Below, one piece after another: positions 1-33,572 of a stretch of 64,000 nt of DNA. Source of the stretch: Oncomelania hupensis (Eukaryota; Mollusca; Gastropoda; Littorinimorpha; Pomatiopsidae); assembly GCA_036898135.1 (NCBI GenBank), contig CM072527.1, positions 34,370,560 to 34,434,559 on the forward strand. The letters run 5' to 3'. The position numbers and the translations under genes are program-made. Within the stretch, counting starts at the first letter, position 1. The number at the start of each line of letters is the position of its first letter. The notes beneath the pieces are model-generated. The model was not told where the DNA came from. It did no database searches and worked only from the letters and a program-made list of their open reading frames with translations.

Positions 1-1615
1 GCCTATGTAACAGCAGAAATATTGACGACAAACATGTAGGAAATTAGCTTAGCAAAACAGAGATACCATCGAACGAAACTGGACATTAATACAACAGTTA
101 GCTAACAAGCAGCCCACATATGGCAAATTAACTTCCTTGAGACAGTCACACCGCCAATAGCTACCGATACCATCAACAGGCTTGGCGACCAAGAATTCTA
201 AATAGCATACTTTAGTCAAAACCTAACCATAGCGTTGTCTTCGATAAACTAACTTACTGCACCATGAGACACTAAGTAGCTCACTCCAGCCAAAAGTTAC
301 CAAGATGATGTCACCCGTATTGAGCAGGCACCGCTTATCGTTATTGCATCTGTTATTCACTCTATCCCTGATACTCCACTTGAAAAGTGATTATGCGTGT
401 CCAGTGACGAGAGAGAAGGGGAGGAACTATTGAAATTAGAACCATAATTCTGTAGATGCGAGATTAACGAAAACGAGAGCTAAAAACGATTGGCCAGAAG
501 ACTACTAGGGACTTTTGCATATCTTTGGGGACCAAACCTCAGCTGGTTAGTCGCAAAATAACTACCAAGCTGTGTGGGTCGACCAAAGGAACAAACTGCA
601 GTGTTCGTCTATCTCCATCTCATCAAGAGGGTGCTAGAGACGTAAAAGACGATTTCACGAGTCCCAGAGTCTACAAGTAAGATAACACTAATAGTTTTGA
701 TATGTGTATGTTTATTGTATATTGATTGCCATGTATAAATAATATGTTCTTGATATATATAGTTGCAGAAACAGATTATTGTTTCTGAGACAGTATGCAC
801 GTGGTTTGATGTACCTTAGCCTTAAGATTCGAATTGAATTGTGCATATGGGAACCCTGCAGGTGTCTGATGCTATAGACACTTTGCAGAGGAGACCGCAC
901 CCTTATAGCTAACGAGAATACTGTAGCCAGAGCTCCGACTTTTACAGGTCGGACCTGGGATCACGTTTGTGGAGACGAACGCCTGACCGTCGCTCCCGTG
1001 GAACCAAGGAGAACTACCTCGATTCTACCTGACCACGTCCAAACCCCACAGCTTCAAGAGCGACCCGACTTACCTTAGCTAAGTCACCCACAAAAACTGA
1101 GTCATACCCTCGAGAAACTAGAACATTAGAAACGTACGAACAGTGAAAATCGTAACCGCAGGTAGCAAATGACGAAAGAAACCTGTTAAAACATTTTCCC
1201 AGCACTTGGAACTATATTACTTATTAATTTACCGATTAATGCAGAAATGTTGAAGTTTGTGTTGAATATATAAAAAGTGAAATTACATACATACGACTGG
1301 TGTCATTCTATTTGTATTGTTGTGTAGCTATTAGTTTCTTCTCTCGAGACATAATAATCTAGTCTTTTGATTAGTAATTAACGGTTCTCAAGTTGAGCCA
1401 AATGATACTAAAATTCCCGAGAACAAATATAAATTTTATGTGACCTAAGTGCCGTGATCTGTCTCTCACACAACTTACGGAATTCTGGTAAAAGAACGAT
1501 CGATAGTGGTAGCACATCGCCCATCTATCAATAAGTCTTACCCCCTAGTAAGATAAACGTATCTTCCCCAGAATATCATCACAGCTACGGCGGAGGATCT
1601 GGTTTATAACCTATC

Positions 1616-1684
<69 letters not shown>

Positions 1685-2100
1685 TATGTGGTGGGTTTTA
1701 TCAATGTTCGATAACTAGCATTGTAGTCGGTATTATCTTACGTTGGTTTCAAAGGTACCCGCATTGTAAAAATAATCAAAATCGGTCCTGTCGTTCTTGA
1801 GATATATAAGGTAAAAGATGTGTTTTGAACAAGCAAATGAAATTAGGAGCGGAGGACCGACCAACAACCGGATTGCACTGAATGACTGACCATGATTTGA
1901 AGCACCTGTATATTTTTTTTTTTAAAAATCGGTATAGCCGTTTCTCAAATATTGAGCAAAACGTGCTTAGCAACAATGTGTCCCTAACAATGGCACACGA
2001 GACTGGCCACTAACCTAGGCACTGTTTCCGTGAAGTTTTGTCACAATACGTTCAGTGGTTCTTGATAAAGGCTTCCGATAGACCAGCCGACCGACATTTG
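1..2100. other. AT-rich intergenic or intronic stretch, no gene recognised
   Basis: I see no convincing coding region, splice-consistent exon or known repeat end here apart from the (GA)n tract at 1,620-1,680. A minus-strand open stretch at 1,014-1,205 (63 codons) is not recognised and is not supported by splice sites or by a second copy in the window. The block 2,130-2,480 is more GC-rich than its surroundings and is treated separately. Confidence 0.5.
1620..1680. repeat. (GA)n dinucleotide microsatellite
   Basis: About 30 uninterrupted GA units. The surrounding sequence is not repetitive, so no host element is evident. Confidence 0.95.
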
Positions 2101-2311
2101 GCTCGGTCTGATTGCCGACTATTTCAAATTATTTCCAGTTAAGTGGAAATACAAATGTAGCCGAGCGGAGTATTTGCCTCCCGTCTCCCTCAAAAGAAGG
2201 ACATAAAAATATTTGCCCTGCAGGGCGGTGAAGCGTGGTTGGGAGTACCGGGTTGCCGGTTACTAGTGCCACGCACTCTACTGCAAAGTCGCTGCCACCG
2301 ACCTGCATAAA

Positions 2312-2476
2312 ATGCCTGCCGACAATGTGGTCCCGCTCGCCACCAAAAGCAGCAGGCAAATGGTCAGCCAGGGAGAACAAATGTCGTGTCGCCTTGTCCC
2401 GCGTAACCCAATGGCATACCCCAAGGATTCTGCAAAGCAGGAGCCACCCAAGGCTAGTCTAACCAAGATAATTAAG
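2312..2476 (+). CDS. possible coding exon, unrecognised
   Basis: An ATG at 2,312 opens 55 codons ending in AAG followed by GTAGAC, a usable 5' splice site in phase 0. The block is GC-rich compared with its flanks. The next supported downstream exon (6,624) also begins in phase 0, so this could be an N-terminal exon of the GTPase gene. The protein resembles nothing I know and does not resemble the candidate first exon at 37,882, so the link is only inference. It could equally be a chance open stretch; the opposite strand is also open here. Confidence 0.2.
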
Positions 2477-2649
2477 GTAGACAATTTCTCTCCCAAGCCT
2501 CAACCAGTCGACTCCCTTTCCGCTACACAAAGGTATACCAAGAAGTCGCAGTCAGTTTTAGGATTTTAATATTCTGTCTTCCTTAATTAGATTAATTAAA
2601 ACGAATGAAAGTAAATATTACAAAATAATAGGCTATACTCCAAAATAGG

Positions 2650-3042
2650 GGGTAACTTGTCTTTTTATTTTGTTTTTAGTTACCTAGAGTAATCAGGGCG
2701 GACATCTTGCCTCACAACATATGAAAGCTACCCAGAGCTGCAAGCTTTCCTTCGGGAAAGGGTGGATGTGGTTTTCCTGGCAGTGCAAGGCTAGCGAAGC
2801 TAGCTAGGACTGCAACTGAATTCAACCTTTCGGTTGATCCGGAAGGTTTGATGGAGGACAAAGCAGAAATTATAAGCGAGAAACTGTGTTCGTTTACAAA
2901 GAATGTTCGCCCAACGTTTGACAATGCTGGGCGCAACATGCGGTATGATGTTGATATGGGACTCTGACAAAAGAGTGTGTCGATGACATGCGACAACAGA
3001 TTACTTAAATAGTCGATGTGCATATGATACAGTTGCGTTTCG
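2650..3042. other. unassigned stretch
   Basis: A plus-strand open segment at about 2,818-2,968 reads as a plausible fragment of an old coding sequence, but it ends in a stop and I cannot name the family. No repeat termini are visible. Confidence 0.3.
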
Positions 3043-3608
3043 CTTACACTCTTATGGTTGCCCACAGAGCTGGATGCCAGACTCGGTCAAACGCTTTCTT
3101 GAAGTTTACAAACAAATGACATTGATGTTGGTGGTGCTGTAGGTATTTCTCGCAGATTATTCTGAGGTTGAAAATCTGTTCAGTGGTACTTCGCCCTGTT
3201 CTGAATCCTGCTTGTTCTGATGGCTGATGAGGCTGATGGTGCAATAATTTTCACACTCCTGAAAGTACCCTTTTTGGGCAGAGTGATGACAAGCGACTGG
3301 ATCCCTAGAGTAGGAAATTCCCCAATCTGCCAGATCGTGTTTCAGGTAATGGTGAGAGCATCAATCATCGCTTCTCCTCCTACTTCAAGTAATTCCGCGG
3401 GTATGTTATCCACTCCCATGACTTCCCCTTCTTCAGCGATGTCACTGCTGCCTCAACGTCTTCTCGAAGAATTGGGAGGATTTCTTCGTCGTCTTCTCTG
3501 TTCTGGGGACATGCTAGAACTGATGGGTCTCCGTTTGGTGTGTGTTTGTAAAGGTTAGAGCAGTACTCTGTCCATCTATACTTCTTGTTCTTCTGTAAGG
3601 CAAATGCC
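3043..3608 (-). pseudogene. RTE-type LINE fragment, reverse transcriptase part
   Basis: On the minus strand this encodes pieces of the RTE reverse transcriptase, including the EQAGFR.GRSTTEQIF and FKKAFDRVWH stretches seen again at 16,688-19,225 and 61,276-63,870. It is internally deleted relative to those copies (the segment just after the EQAGF box is missing), and stops break the frame. Its upper end abuts a Gmr1-type LTR at 3,611, which appears to have inserted into it, although I cannot find the continuation of the LINE on the far side. Confidence 0.8.
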
Positions 3609-3610
3609 AG

Positions 3611-4039
3611 TGTTACACTCGATGTTGTTTTTTATCAGTTGATTCAGCCCCGATGCTTGAAACCTGATAAGTGTAACTTAGATTCGTTTATCCACGCAGC
3701 CTGCTCACTCAACAACAAGGCAGAAGTCGTATGTAGTTTTCCAACATCAACAACTGCATACAATCGCTTTTTCCACTTTCTAACTTTCAACTCTCAACTT
3801 TCCACCTTACAACTTTTAACTTTACAATCCTCTACTTTCAACACAACAACCAAACCTATAAAATTCTCAAATAATATCGACCAACTAAAATTACCAACGT
3901 TATACAAAGCTTCTTCTAACAGCAATGCAAAATCAAATCAAAGGTAAATACACTCTGTTATTGCATGCTTTGCAAAATAAAACGAACAGATCTATCGCGC
4001 GCGTCACACACGAACTATCGTGCGCGTTTCAACGTAACA
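3611..4039 (-). mobile_element. 3' LTR of a Gmr1-like LTR retrotransposon
   Basis: The segment starts TGTTAC and ends GTAACA, a perfect 6-bp terminal inverted repeat, and matches the LTRs at 7,951-8,558, 34,996-35,590 and 53,394-54,019. The plus-strand sequence directly after it begins TAACCCCCCCACTC. Read on the minus strand this is a G-rich polypurine tract abutting the LTR start, which identifies it as the 3' LTR of the minus-strand element whose pol lies at 4,175-6,060. At 429 bp it is shorter than the other copies, so it carries internal deletions. Confidence 0.75.
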
Positions 4040-4174
4040 TAACCCCCCCACTCAAGAAGAAATTTACTTAATTTCTTTAAACAACGTTGAGACGCAATGA
4101 ACAAAGTCCAGAATTAAAACCTATTTCAGTCCGTCTGGATACTGTCAATCTTCACAGTTCACCAAAACACAGAG

Positions 4175-5026
4175 TCAATATTCTTTCATCCGCAAGGAAA
4201 CGATGCCCTCGTCCGTTGCGGTTGTCATCGGCCCAGGGTCAAAGACAGTGATCTCGTGGGCTTTCCTGGAGTCAGTGCATCCTCCGTTGTCTCCTTCTTC
4301 CATCGAACGTCCGATGAAGTCGACGTTGTCAGTTCCCAGAATGCACTTACTGGGTCTCACGGTCAGGTTAGCTTCTGTTAGACGGTGAAACAGCTCCCTC
4401 AAGGTCTGCAGATGCTCTTCCCAGGTGTGGGTGTGGACTAGCAGGTCGTCCCAATAACACACGACGTTGTCCATCCCATTGAGCATCTTCTTCATTCCTC
4501 TCTTCAAGGTAGCTCCGCTATTGACCATGCCAAAGGGCATCCTTAGGCACTCGCACGTCCCATCAGGAGTTATAAAAGCAGTCCTTGGTATGTCCTGTTG
4601 ACGCACGGGGACTTGCCAATAACCCTTGCTGATGTCAATCTTTGAGAAAATTTTACTCCCCGATAATTGGCGGAAGAGGTCTGCTGCAGTAGGCATCGGC
4701 TCGGGATCGAAGACGGTGATCTTATTAACCTTTCTGTAGTCGATGCATACTCTGTTGCTCCCGTTCTTCCTCTTCACGACCACGACAGGGGACGCGTAGG
4801 GGGAACTGGACTCCATGTTGATGCCCATCTTCAGCATCTCATCGATGTATTTCTTCAAGGATTCACGGGCCTTGAAAGGGATCGGGAAGGGTTTGGATCG
4901 AACGGGAATATATGAAGTGAGGTGGACTTCATGTTCGACCAAAGTCGTAGAGCCTTGGACATCGCTGAAGTTACGGGGAAACTCGCCCATAAGGTCCTTG
5001 AGCTCCATCTTTTGACCTTCCGTCAA
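4175..5026 (-). pseudogene. Gmr1-like Ty3/gypsy reverse transcriptase (copy A)
   Basis: The minus-strand frame (283 codons) holds a Ty3/gypsy reverse transcriptase N-terminal half: a conserved PIR/PVRSKPFPIP entry, SPYASPVVVVK, CIDYRKVN, FSKIDISKGYWQ, the RMPFGMVNSGAT box, and a catalytic YWDD in place of the usual YxDD. After the KC.LG...FIG stretch the protein runs into unrelated sequence, so RNase H is missing. The frame follows integrase sequence directly (5,033-6,060); this integrase-first order is the hallmark of Gmr1-like elements. A TGA at 5,033-5,035 separates it from the upstream part; the duplicate at 50.35 kb has GGA there. Confidence 0.8.
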
Positions 5027-5032
5027 GCTTGG

Positions 5033-6060
5033 TCATAGCTTAACGTCATCGATGCCTTCTTTGCTGTGGAACTCTCTCAGTTCCAACAGTTCCTCGCTGT
5101 CAAAGCTGTCGTCGATCTCAGCTGCTGTTGCTGCGTGTACAGTCTCTGATGGCCTTTCCATGTACAGCTTAAGGAGGTTGGCGTGGTATATCTTGGAATG
5201 CTGGCCGACCTTTACCTTGTAGTCGTTGATCCCCACCACGGTCTCCACTTCGTACGGGCCTTTCCACTGCATCAGCAACTTATTGTGATCGGTAGGTAGC
5301 AGCACCAGCATTTTGTTGCCAGGTTTGAACTTCCTGTTCACAGCCCTACGATCGTAGTAGTGCTTTGCACAGTCTTGGGACTTCTTCAGTTTTCTCTGGC
5401 TATCTCGAGAGTCTGCTCCAGCTTTTCCCGTAGCTCAAACAAGTACTGGTAGCTGTTCTTCACCTTTGGGTTGTCTACTTCCTTTGTCTACAGTTCTTTC
5501 AGGATGTGCATCGGCCCTCGGATGGTTCTTCCGTACAGCAGCTCGAACGGAGAAAAGCCGGTGGACTCCTGCGGCATTTCTTTGTATGCGAACAGTAAGG
5601 CGTTGATGTAGGGATGCCATTGTCTTGGCTGCTCGCTGCATAGTTTCTTCAGGGTAGACTTCAGCGTAGCATTGAACTTTTCGACCAGCCCGTTGCACTT
5701 TGGATGGTAGGGTGTCGTAGTCAAATGCCGGATGCTCAGCAGTCTGTTGACCTCCTTCATGCAGTCAGAGACGAACTGCGTCCCGAGGTCTGTCAGGATC
5801 TCTTCAGGCACTCCGAGTCTGCTGAACATGTCCACCAGTGCCTCTGCTACAGTCTCCGTGTCAATCTTCTTCAGAGGCACTGCTTCTGGGTACCGAGTCG
5901 CATAGTCCACTAAGGTCAGTACCCACCGATGACCTTCTTCACTCGGAGGTCTTATTTCGCCGATTAAGTCTAAGGCCACCCTCTTGAAAGGTCGGTCGAT
6001 CAGAGGCATCCTCTGCATAGGCACTTTAGGGACCCTTCCTCGAGGTAAAGTCTTCTGGCA
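5033..6060 (-). pseudogene. Gmr1-like integrase (copy A), broken
   Basis: Read on the minus strand from 6,060 downward: a zinc-binding remnant (CDICQK type), then the integrase core with its three acidic positions (in ALDLIGE, LTDLGTQFVSD and CNGLVEKFN), and after a break a C-terminal KFKPGNKMLVLLP...KIYHANLLK domain at 5,341-5,100. The core ends at a TAG (5,488-5,490) that is also present in the duplicate copy, followed by a frameshift near 5,390. Nothing upstream of 6,060 resembles gag or protease, so the element is 5'-truncated. Confidence 0.8.
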
Positions 6061-6359
6061 AATGTCACATGATCGGCAGAAACGGCTGACATCAGCATGA
6101 AATCCTAGCTTGCTCCGCTAGTTCGGCCTTGCACTGCCAGACCACCACCACCACCACCCTTTTCCGAAGAAAAGATTGCAGCTCGGGGTAGCTTTCATAG
6201 TGTTCTGAGAAGAGATGCCCCCCCCCCCCTTTCCTCCTCGCGCCTCCCGGATAACTCTAGGTAACTAAAAACTAAACAAATAGACAAGTTACCTCCCATT
6301 TCCGAAAAACGGTCTGAAATGGGTCATTTTCTAGAGGCAAGGTTTGACGTCATATTTGG

Positions 6360-6360
6360 A

Positions 6361-6425
<65 letters not shown>

Positions 6426-6448
6426 TGATGATGATGATGATGATGATA

Positions 6449-6496
<48 letters not shown>

Positions 6497-6520
6497 GTAT
6501 TTATATAGCGCTTTTTCCTA
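6360..6520 (-). repeat. (AAT)n(GAT)n tract attached to an L2-type 3' tail
   Basis: About 20 AAT units run into about 25 GAT units. Read on the minus strand, the sequence before the tract is AGCGCTATATAAATACC, which I recognise as the type of 3' end found on L2-clade LINEs and the SINEs they mobilise. The microsatellite is therefore probably the grown tail of a retroposon. The duplicate (51,687-51,880) has the same tail but a different repeat composition. Confidence 0.7.
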
Positions 6521-6623
6521 ATGATAGATCAGTTCACAGCATACAATCGACTTTATGCTTTTTAAAACTTTTTTATTTGATGTGTTGCGGTACTTGGTGT
6601 TCACAATGTAATCGGCTTGTCAG

Positions 6624-25239
<18,616 letters not shown>

Positions 25240-25728
25240 AAGTGTGCAGATAAGATCAGTTTGGGCATTTCTCCCTCTACACCTGTTTATCGTCCCGTGG
25301 TTTGTACTCCAGGAATTCTAGGGAAATACTTTGATATAGTCGGGAATCAGAACGAGCCAAATGACGGTCTGTCTGTCGACCTTGGTCGCATGCCAATATT
25401 ATCTAAAAGCAAACACAGTTTTTGACCAAACATCATAGGAACATGACCTTGTTTAGCGATCAACCTCCTGTGCCAATCCTATTTGCTCTGCCTCAAAGGT
25501 CAAGGTCGCTGATGTCAAGATTTTTGCTAAACACGATTTGCACTAATCTTAAAAAAAAAAAAAATTTTAAAAGAAAACCGGCTATAGCAACGTTGTTTGG
25601 TTACAGGTACTCTTGGCCATTGAATTAGTGTCAGTCCGGGTGTCAGTCAGTAGGTCGATCGGTCGGAAAAATAACAACCTCGACATTTTAAAGTTATCAA
25701 GGATTTTTGTATTTTTTGTTTTGTTTAT
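25240..25728. other. 3' flank of GTPase gene A
   Basis: Probable 3' untranslated region and downstream DNA with an A15 run at 25,549-25,563. I do not see an unambiguous polyadenylation signal close to the stop. Confidence 0.4.
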
Positions 25729-26373
25729 TGCTGTTAACAGTGGGATTAAGTACGTTGTTAACAGTGAGTTTTTGTAAGCTGCTAACAGTGGGATTTTGTA
25801 AGATGTTAACAGTGGGATTTTGCAAGCTGTTAACAGTGGGATTAAGTACGTTGTTAACAGTGAGTTTTTGTAAGCTGTTAACAGTGGGATTTTGTAAGAT
25901 GTTAACAGTGGGATTTTGCAAGCTGTTAACAGTGGGATTAAGTACGTTGTTAACAGTGAGTTTTTGTAAGCTGTTAACAGTGGGATTTTGTAAGATGTTA
26001 TCAGTGGGATTTTGCAAGCTGTTAACAGTGGGATTTTGCAAGCTGTTAACAGTGGAATTAAGTAAGTTGTTAACAGTGAGATTAAGCTGTTAACAGTGGG
26101 ATTAGGTAAGCTGTTAACAGTGGTGTTCTGTAAGCTGTTAACAGTGGTATTCTGTAAGCTGTTAACAGTGTGATTAAGTAAATTGTTAACAGTGGGATTT
26201 TGTAAGCTGTTAACAGTGGGATTTTGTAAGCTGTTAACAGTGGGATTTTGTAAGCTGTTAACAATGGGATTTTGTAAGCTGTTAACAGTGTGATTAAGTA
26301 AATTGTTAACAGTGGGATTTTGTAAGCTGTTAACAGTGGGATTTTGTAAGCTGTTAACAGTGGGATTTTGTAT
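25729..26373. repeat. 24-bp tandem array containing CTGTTAACAG palindromes
   Basis: About 26 copies of a unit of the type GTTAACAGTGGGATTTTGTA plus AGCT. Three successive blocks of four units (25,740-26,035) repeat the same variant order, ending GTACGTT, AAGCT, AAGAT and CAAGCT. A second pattern with GTGTGATTAAGTAAATT follows. The unit is a multiple of three, so both strands are open for more than 110 codons; these frames are by-products. Confidence 0.95.
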
Positions 26374-27343
<970 letters not shown>

Positions 27344-27346
27344 TTA

Positions 27347-28392
<1,046 letters not shown>

Positions 28393-28886
28393 TTATTCCC
28401 TACACGGTATTGTAGATCTATATGATGTTGACTTCCTGTATATGATTGTAACTTTATCGGCTTATTCTACAAAAGGTTACTGTTAATAATTTTTTTAACT
28501 TTTTTTTTTAACTTTTGTCCTTTTATTAGCAAAATCACATATAATTAAAGCATGAAAATTGTAACTGTATCGGCTTATTCTCCAAAGGTTACTGTTAATG
28601 ATTGTAACTGTATCGCCTTATTCTCCAGAGGTTACTGTATATGATTTTAATTTTACTGTACCGGCTTATTAGCTGTAAGTTGCTGCATGAATTGCTTTTT
28701 CCGTTTTGTTGATTTTTTAAAAGTTTTGTTTGTTTGTTTCTTTTGAATTTCCAAATACTACATCTCTCACCATCTCTGCCACATAAAACTTTCTAAATAT
28801 ATCGTTCGAATGGATTGTTTTCACTTTTGGCGAAAATGGGTTTACCTTAAAATTGGCATTGTGATGATATACAACAATGATAAAGT

Positions 28887-29405
28887 GAGCTTTCCTTGCT
28901 TTAAACCAACGGCTACAGTTGAAATGTTCAATTTCTATTCTGACAGGGAGTGATTTCCCCTGTTTAACGGTACATCAATCCCATAGCCGTGTGACCTTTT
29001 TCTGAATGAACCATGCCGTTTCAAGTGTGCCTCTTTGGTGTCTGAATGAATCAACATTAAGGTTTAACGTCTAAACCCACCATTAGCGATATGGCAGACG
29101 GGAAAAAAACCATCCCAGGGATCAAGGAGTAGGGACGTAAATCAACACTGAACCACCAGAGAAGTAATACTGCTAAAATGAACAGTGAAAAATTGCCACT
29201 TTTTATTTCTCCCACCACGGGATTCGAACCTGGGTCATCGGTGTGCCGGCCAGGCGAACGCTCTACCACTTGAGCAAAAGCGTGGTTTATTCAGAATAGG
29301 TCACACGGCTATGGCATTGGTGTACCGTTAAACAGGGGAAATCACTCCCTGTCAGAACAGAAAAGGAAAATTATAACTTTAGCCGTTGGTTTGAGCAAGG
29401 AAAGC

Positions 29406-29407
<2 letters not shown>
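28887..29407. mobile_element. foldback element with a tRNA-SINE in its loop
   Basis: Sequence 28,887-29,024 is the reverse complement of 29,281-29,407 (GAGCTTTCCTTGC at both outer ends, GGGAGTGATTTCCCCTG inside). The about 255-bp loop holds a tRNA-like sequence at 29,214-29,283. A related single arm lies at 21,645-21,843. The outer limits may extend to about 28,805. Confidence 0.75.
29040..29283 (-). mobile_element. tRNA-derived SINE
   Basis: On the minus strand the 5' end shows an A box, CTCAAGTGGTAGAGCG, and about 40 nt later a B box, GGTTCGAATCC. The body follows and ends near GGTTTAGACGTTAAACC at 29,060-29,080. Confidence 0.7.

Positions 29408-29492
<85 letters not shown>
29407..29492. 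repeat. (TCA)n(CT)n tract
   Basis: About 16 TCA units followed by about 18 CT units, starting at the edge of the foldback element. Confidence 0.9.
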
Positions 29493-29495
<3 letters not shown>

Positions 29496-29540
29496 GCTTT
29501 TAATGGTACCCTATGCCGGTTGTTAATGTGTACATGTATA

Positions 29541-30034
29541 TTGATTGACTGATTGTTGCTTTAGGTCCAGCGGACTCTTCCGAGCCAAATCAGGACCGGG
29601 CAACCCCCGATCCGCATAAAAGATCTGCTGAAACAACCCTAGTGGGAAAATTGAATGCCCTCCACCGGCCAGTCACTTTACAATAAAGACATCCCACGCA
29701 GGGGACGGCTGAGGCTTTACCCCAACTACTCGAACCCCCGGTTACAAAACCAAAATAGAATACAAACATTATTATAAATTATCAACAAAACATATACATA
29801 TAAAATGCCTATATTGCTAAATAATAACTTCATAGGAAGCCCTAGTGACCACCCGGCAGAAAGCGTCCAACACTCCCAAGCTGATCCAACAGACCTCATA
29901 CACAAACAAGGAGTCTTGTCCAGGAAGTTTTCAGGAAAAAAGGTAGGCCACTGATCCAGCGAAGAAGAAGATAGTATAGCAGAGTGAGAGGACAGAGCAG
30001 GAATGGGAAAGAGTAAATGAGGAAGATAGCGACA
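29541..30034 (-). repeat. dispersed retroposon-like repeat, copy 2
   Basis: Same family and orientation as 23,801-24,315. Its upper end (GCGACAGT) joins directly to an RTE fragment. Confidence 0.7.
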
Positions 30035-30036
30035 GT

Positions 30037-30525
30037 CATGCTTGTAAAGACATTGGCAGTAAGGCTGCGCTCCCTTGTCATCTCCATCTTCCTAAACGCT
30101 TGCAAAACATGGACCCTCACAACAGCTCTACAACGAAGAATACAAAGCATGGAGATGAGGTGCTACAGGAGACTCCTGGGCATTTCCTATACCCAGCACA
30201 TCACCAACGACGAAGTCCGACAGACCATCACACAAGCCATTGGACAACTTGATAACATGCTCACAGTGGTGAAAAAACGGAAACTCCGATGGTATGGCCA
30301 TGTCACCAGATCATCAGGTCTTGCAAAGACCATCCTGCAAGGCACAGTGCAAGGAGGTAGAAGAAAAGGGAGACCGAAAAAAAGAGTGGGAGGACAACAT
30401 TCGAGAATGGACTGGTTTGACACTGAGCGAAACCATCAGGGTTTCTGAGGACAGAGAAAGATGTAGTACGCTGGTTAAACGATCATCTGTGGTGCCCCTA
30501 CGACCTCCGAGTTATAGGTTAGGAT
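30037..30525 (+). pseudogene. RTE-type LINE 3' fragment
   Basis: Encodes the C-terminal part of the RTE protein (SLVISIFLNACKTWTLTT, QSMEMRCYRRLLGISYTQHI, LRWYGHVTR, GGRRKGRPKKR) with one frame change near 30,380. It is 5'-truncated and preserves the 3' end missing from the inverted copies. Confidence 0.85.
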
Positions 30526-30544
30526 AGTAAGGCTAACAAGCTTT

Positions 30545-31312
30545 ATTTAATGATTCGACAAAAGTTGTTTATTTTGGCCAATAATTCGCTTAATGTTTTC
30601 TTAGAGCTCTTTGGGTACACCTCTTTGCCCTTACAAAATTCCTTGGAGTTTGTTTATAGAACCCCAAAGGATCTTGTCTATGGCGAAGTCGATCGATATC
30701 CTATACATTCTTCTATAAAGTGCATCCAATACTAGACTAACCTTACTCAAATGTCTGATTAATAGACTCCCGCGCAAAGCATATTTAATGTTACATAATT
30801 TAGATGAAAGGGGCAAATTTAAATACTTTGAAATTCATTTTGGATGGGAATATAAAATGTATTTTAACTAAATTTAGAATAGGTGTTTCTAACCTGCTTG
30901 TTTATCAACGTACTACGTACCGACATCATGATACAGTAGATCTGCTTTGTCCATTGTGTAAGAAATCTGTTGATAGCGAACTGCATTTTATTCTGTGCTG
31001 TAGGCCTACTACTTTTGTTAATTTGAGGCAACGATTAATTCCTGAAAAAATTCATAGAAACCCTAATATTTTCCGGCTTGTGTTGCTTTTCTCCTCTGCT
31101 AATAATGAGGAACTGTCTCTGTTCATTTATAAAGCAACGTGCTATTTATTGTAAATATAGCTTTTGCTGTTTTGTTAAGTTCTCATGGTGTTGGGAGATA
31201 ATTTTTGTTTTGTTTTTCGAATTAATAATTTATGTAATTTTGTATATTGATTGTTTCTTATTTCGCAGACCCTTTCAATAGGGCTGTGGCCTATTTTGAA
31301 TAAGTCTGTATT
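30545..31312 (+). pseudogene. CR1/L2-group LINE 3' fragment
   Basis: Open stretches at 30,550-30,735 and 30,804-31,154 encode the C-terminal region of a LINE protein with a terminal zinc-binding motif (LLCPLCKKSVDSELHFILCC). The 3' end reads CAATAGGGCTGTGGCCTA then ATCAATCA, followed by (CT)n and (CA)n runs. It abuts the RTE fragment. Confidence 0.7.
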
Positions 31313-32395
<1,083 letters not shown>

Positions 32396-32486
<91 letters not shown>

Positions 32487-32494
32487 TCCCTCTG
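32396..32494. repeat. (CT)n microsatellite
   Basis: About 43 CT units preceded by AATAAAATGTCTTAGG, which looks like a retroposon 3' end. Confidence 0.9.
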
Positions 32495-32733
32495 TTAATC
32501 GCCCTACGTCAGAAAGTCGCGTAATTTGTTGTATCTAACAATGAAAAACGATAATTTACAATGAGAAACAAGTGTGTACATAAACCAAAAGAACGCTCAT
32601 ATTTACAGCTCAAGACAAAGTCCGCACAATACACATGTTGGAACTAAACTCTTCCTCAGGCGAACAAAACAATAAAGACAGCAAATCAAGACGTCCCATC
32701 ACAACTCTGTGAAAGTGTGCAAAGAAGGGAGGC

Positions 32734-32806
<73 letters not shown>

Positions 32807-32905
32807 TGTTAGCAGTAATCAAAATATCTCAAATATTTTTTTTATTCTTTGTATCTTGTAAAAGATAATAAAGTTATCATATCTTAGAAATGATATGTAT
32901 GAACC

Positions 32906-32951
<46 letters not shown>

Positions 32952-33570
32952 GCTATCTTCTTCTTCTTCTTCTTCTTCTTCTTCTTCTTCTTCTTCTTCT
33001 TCTTCTTCTTTCTCTTCTTCTTCTTCTCGCTCCTCCTTCTTCATACAGTGGGGCAAAATAATTTGGGAATTCCCGTTGAGCTGAAAACTAATTCTGAATA
33101 TGCGTTGGCTAAACACTTTTCCGTCCGCCTTCACCAGACACAAAAGGTAGTTCCTACCAAAAGCCGAAACTGTGTCTATGTCATGTGAACTTGAATAAGC
33201 CTATACGTTCCTGAGAAATAAGCTTACTCGTAGGCAACTTGTACAAATCATCTAGCTTGCGATGAATGCAACGTGTTACAACGCTAGACGTCAATGTGCT
33301 GTCGAGCCAGTGGGAAGTATAATAGTCTACTATTAAACAAAAGTGACATACACAGCCTACATCTCTACGCTCGGTGTCTAGCACGTATTTCGACAAAAAA
33401 TGAGGACTGAACTGCACAAGTGACAAAATCCTCTGAGCCGTTACACTTTGTGCAGCTCTTTGAGCTGATAAGCGAGACGCGCTATACAAATAGCAATGTC
33501 AGTATTAACTGAGAAGTGTACAGTGTCAGAAAGGAACTCAATAGAAGATTTTATAGTGCATTTTGTTATC
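32495..33570. other. stretch with (AAT)n, (GTT)n and (CTT)n tracts
   Basis: (AAT)n at 32,733-32,805, (GTT)n at 32,907-32,952 and (CTT)n at 32,957-33,010. No gene is recognised; the long open frames here are translations of the repeats. Confidence 0.75.
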
Positions 33571-33572
33571 TG

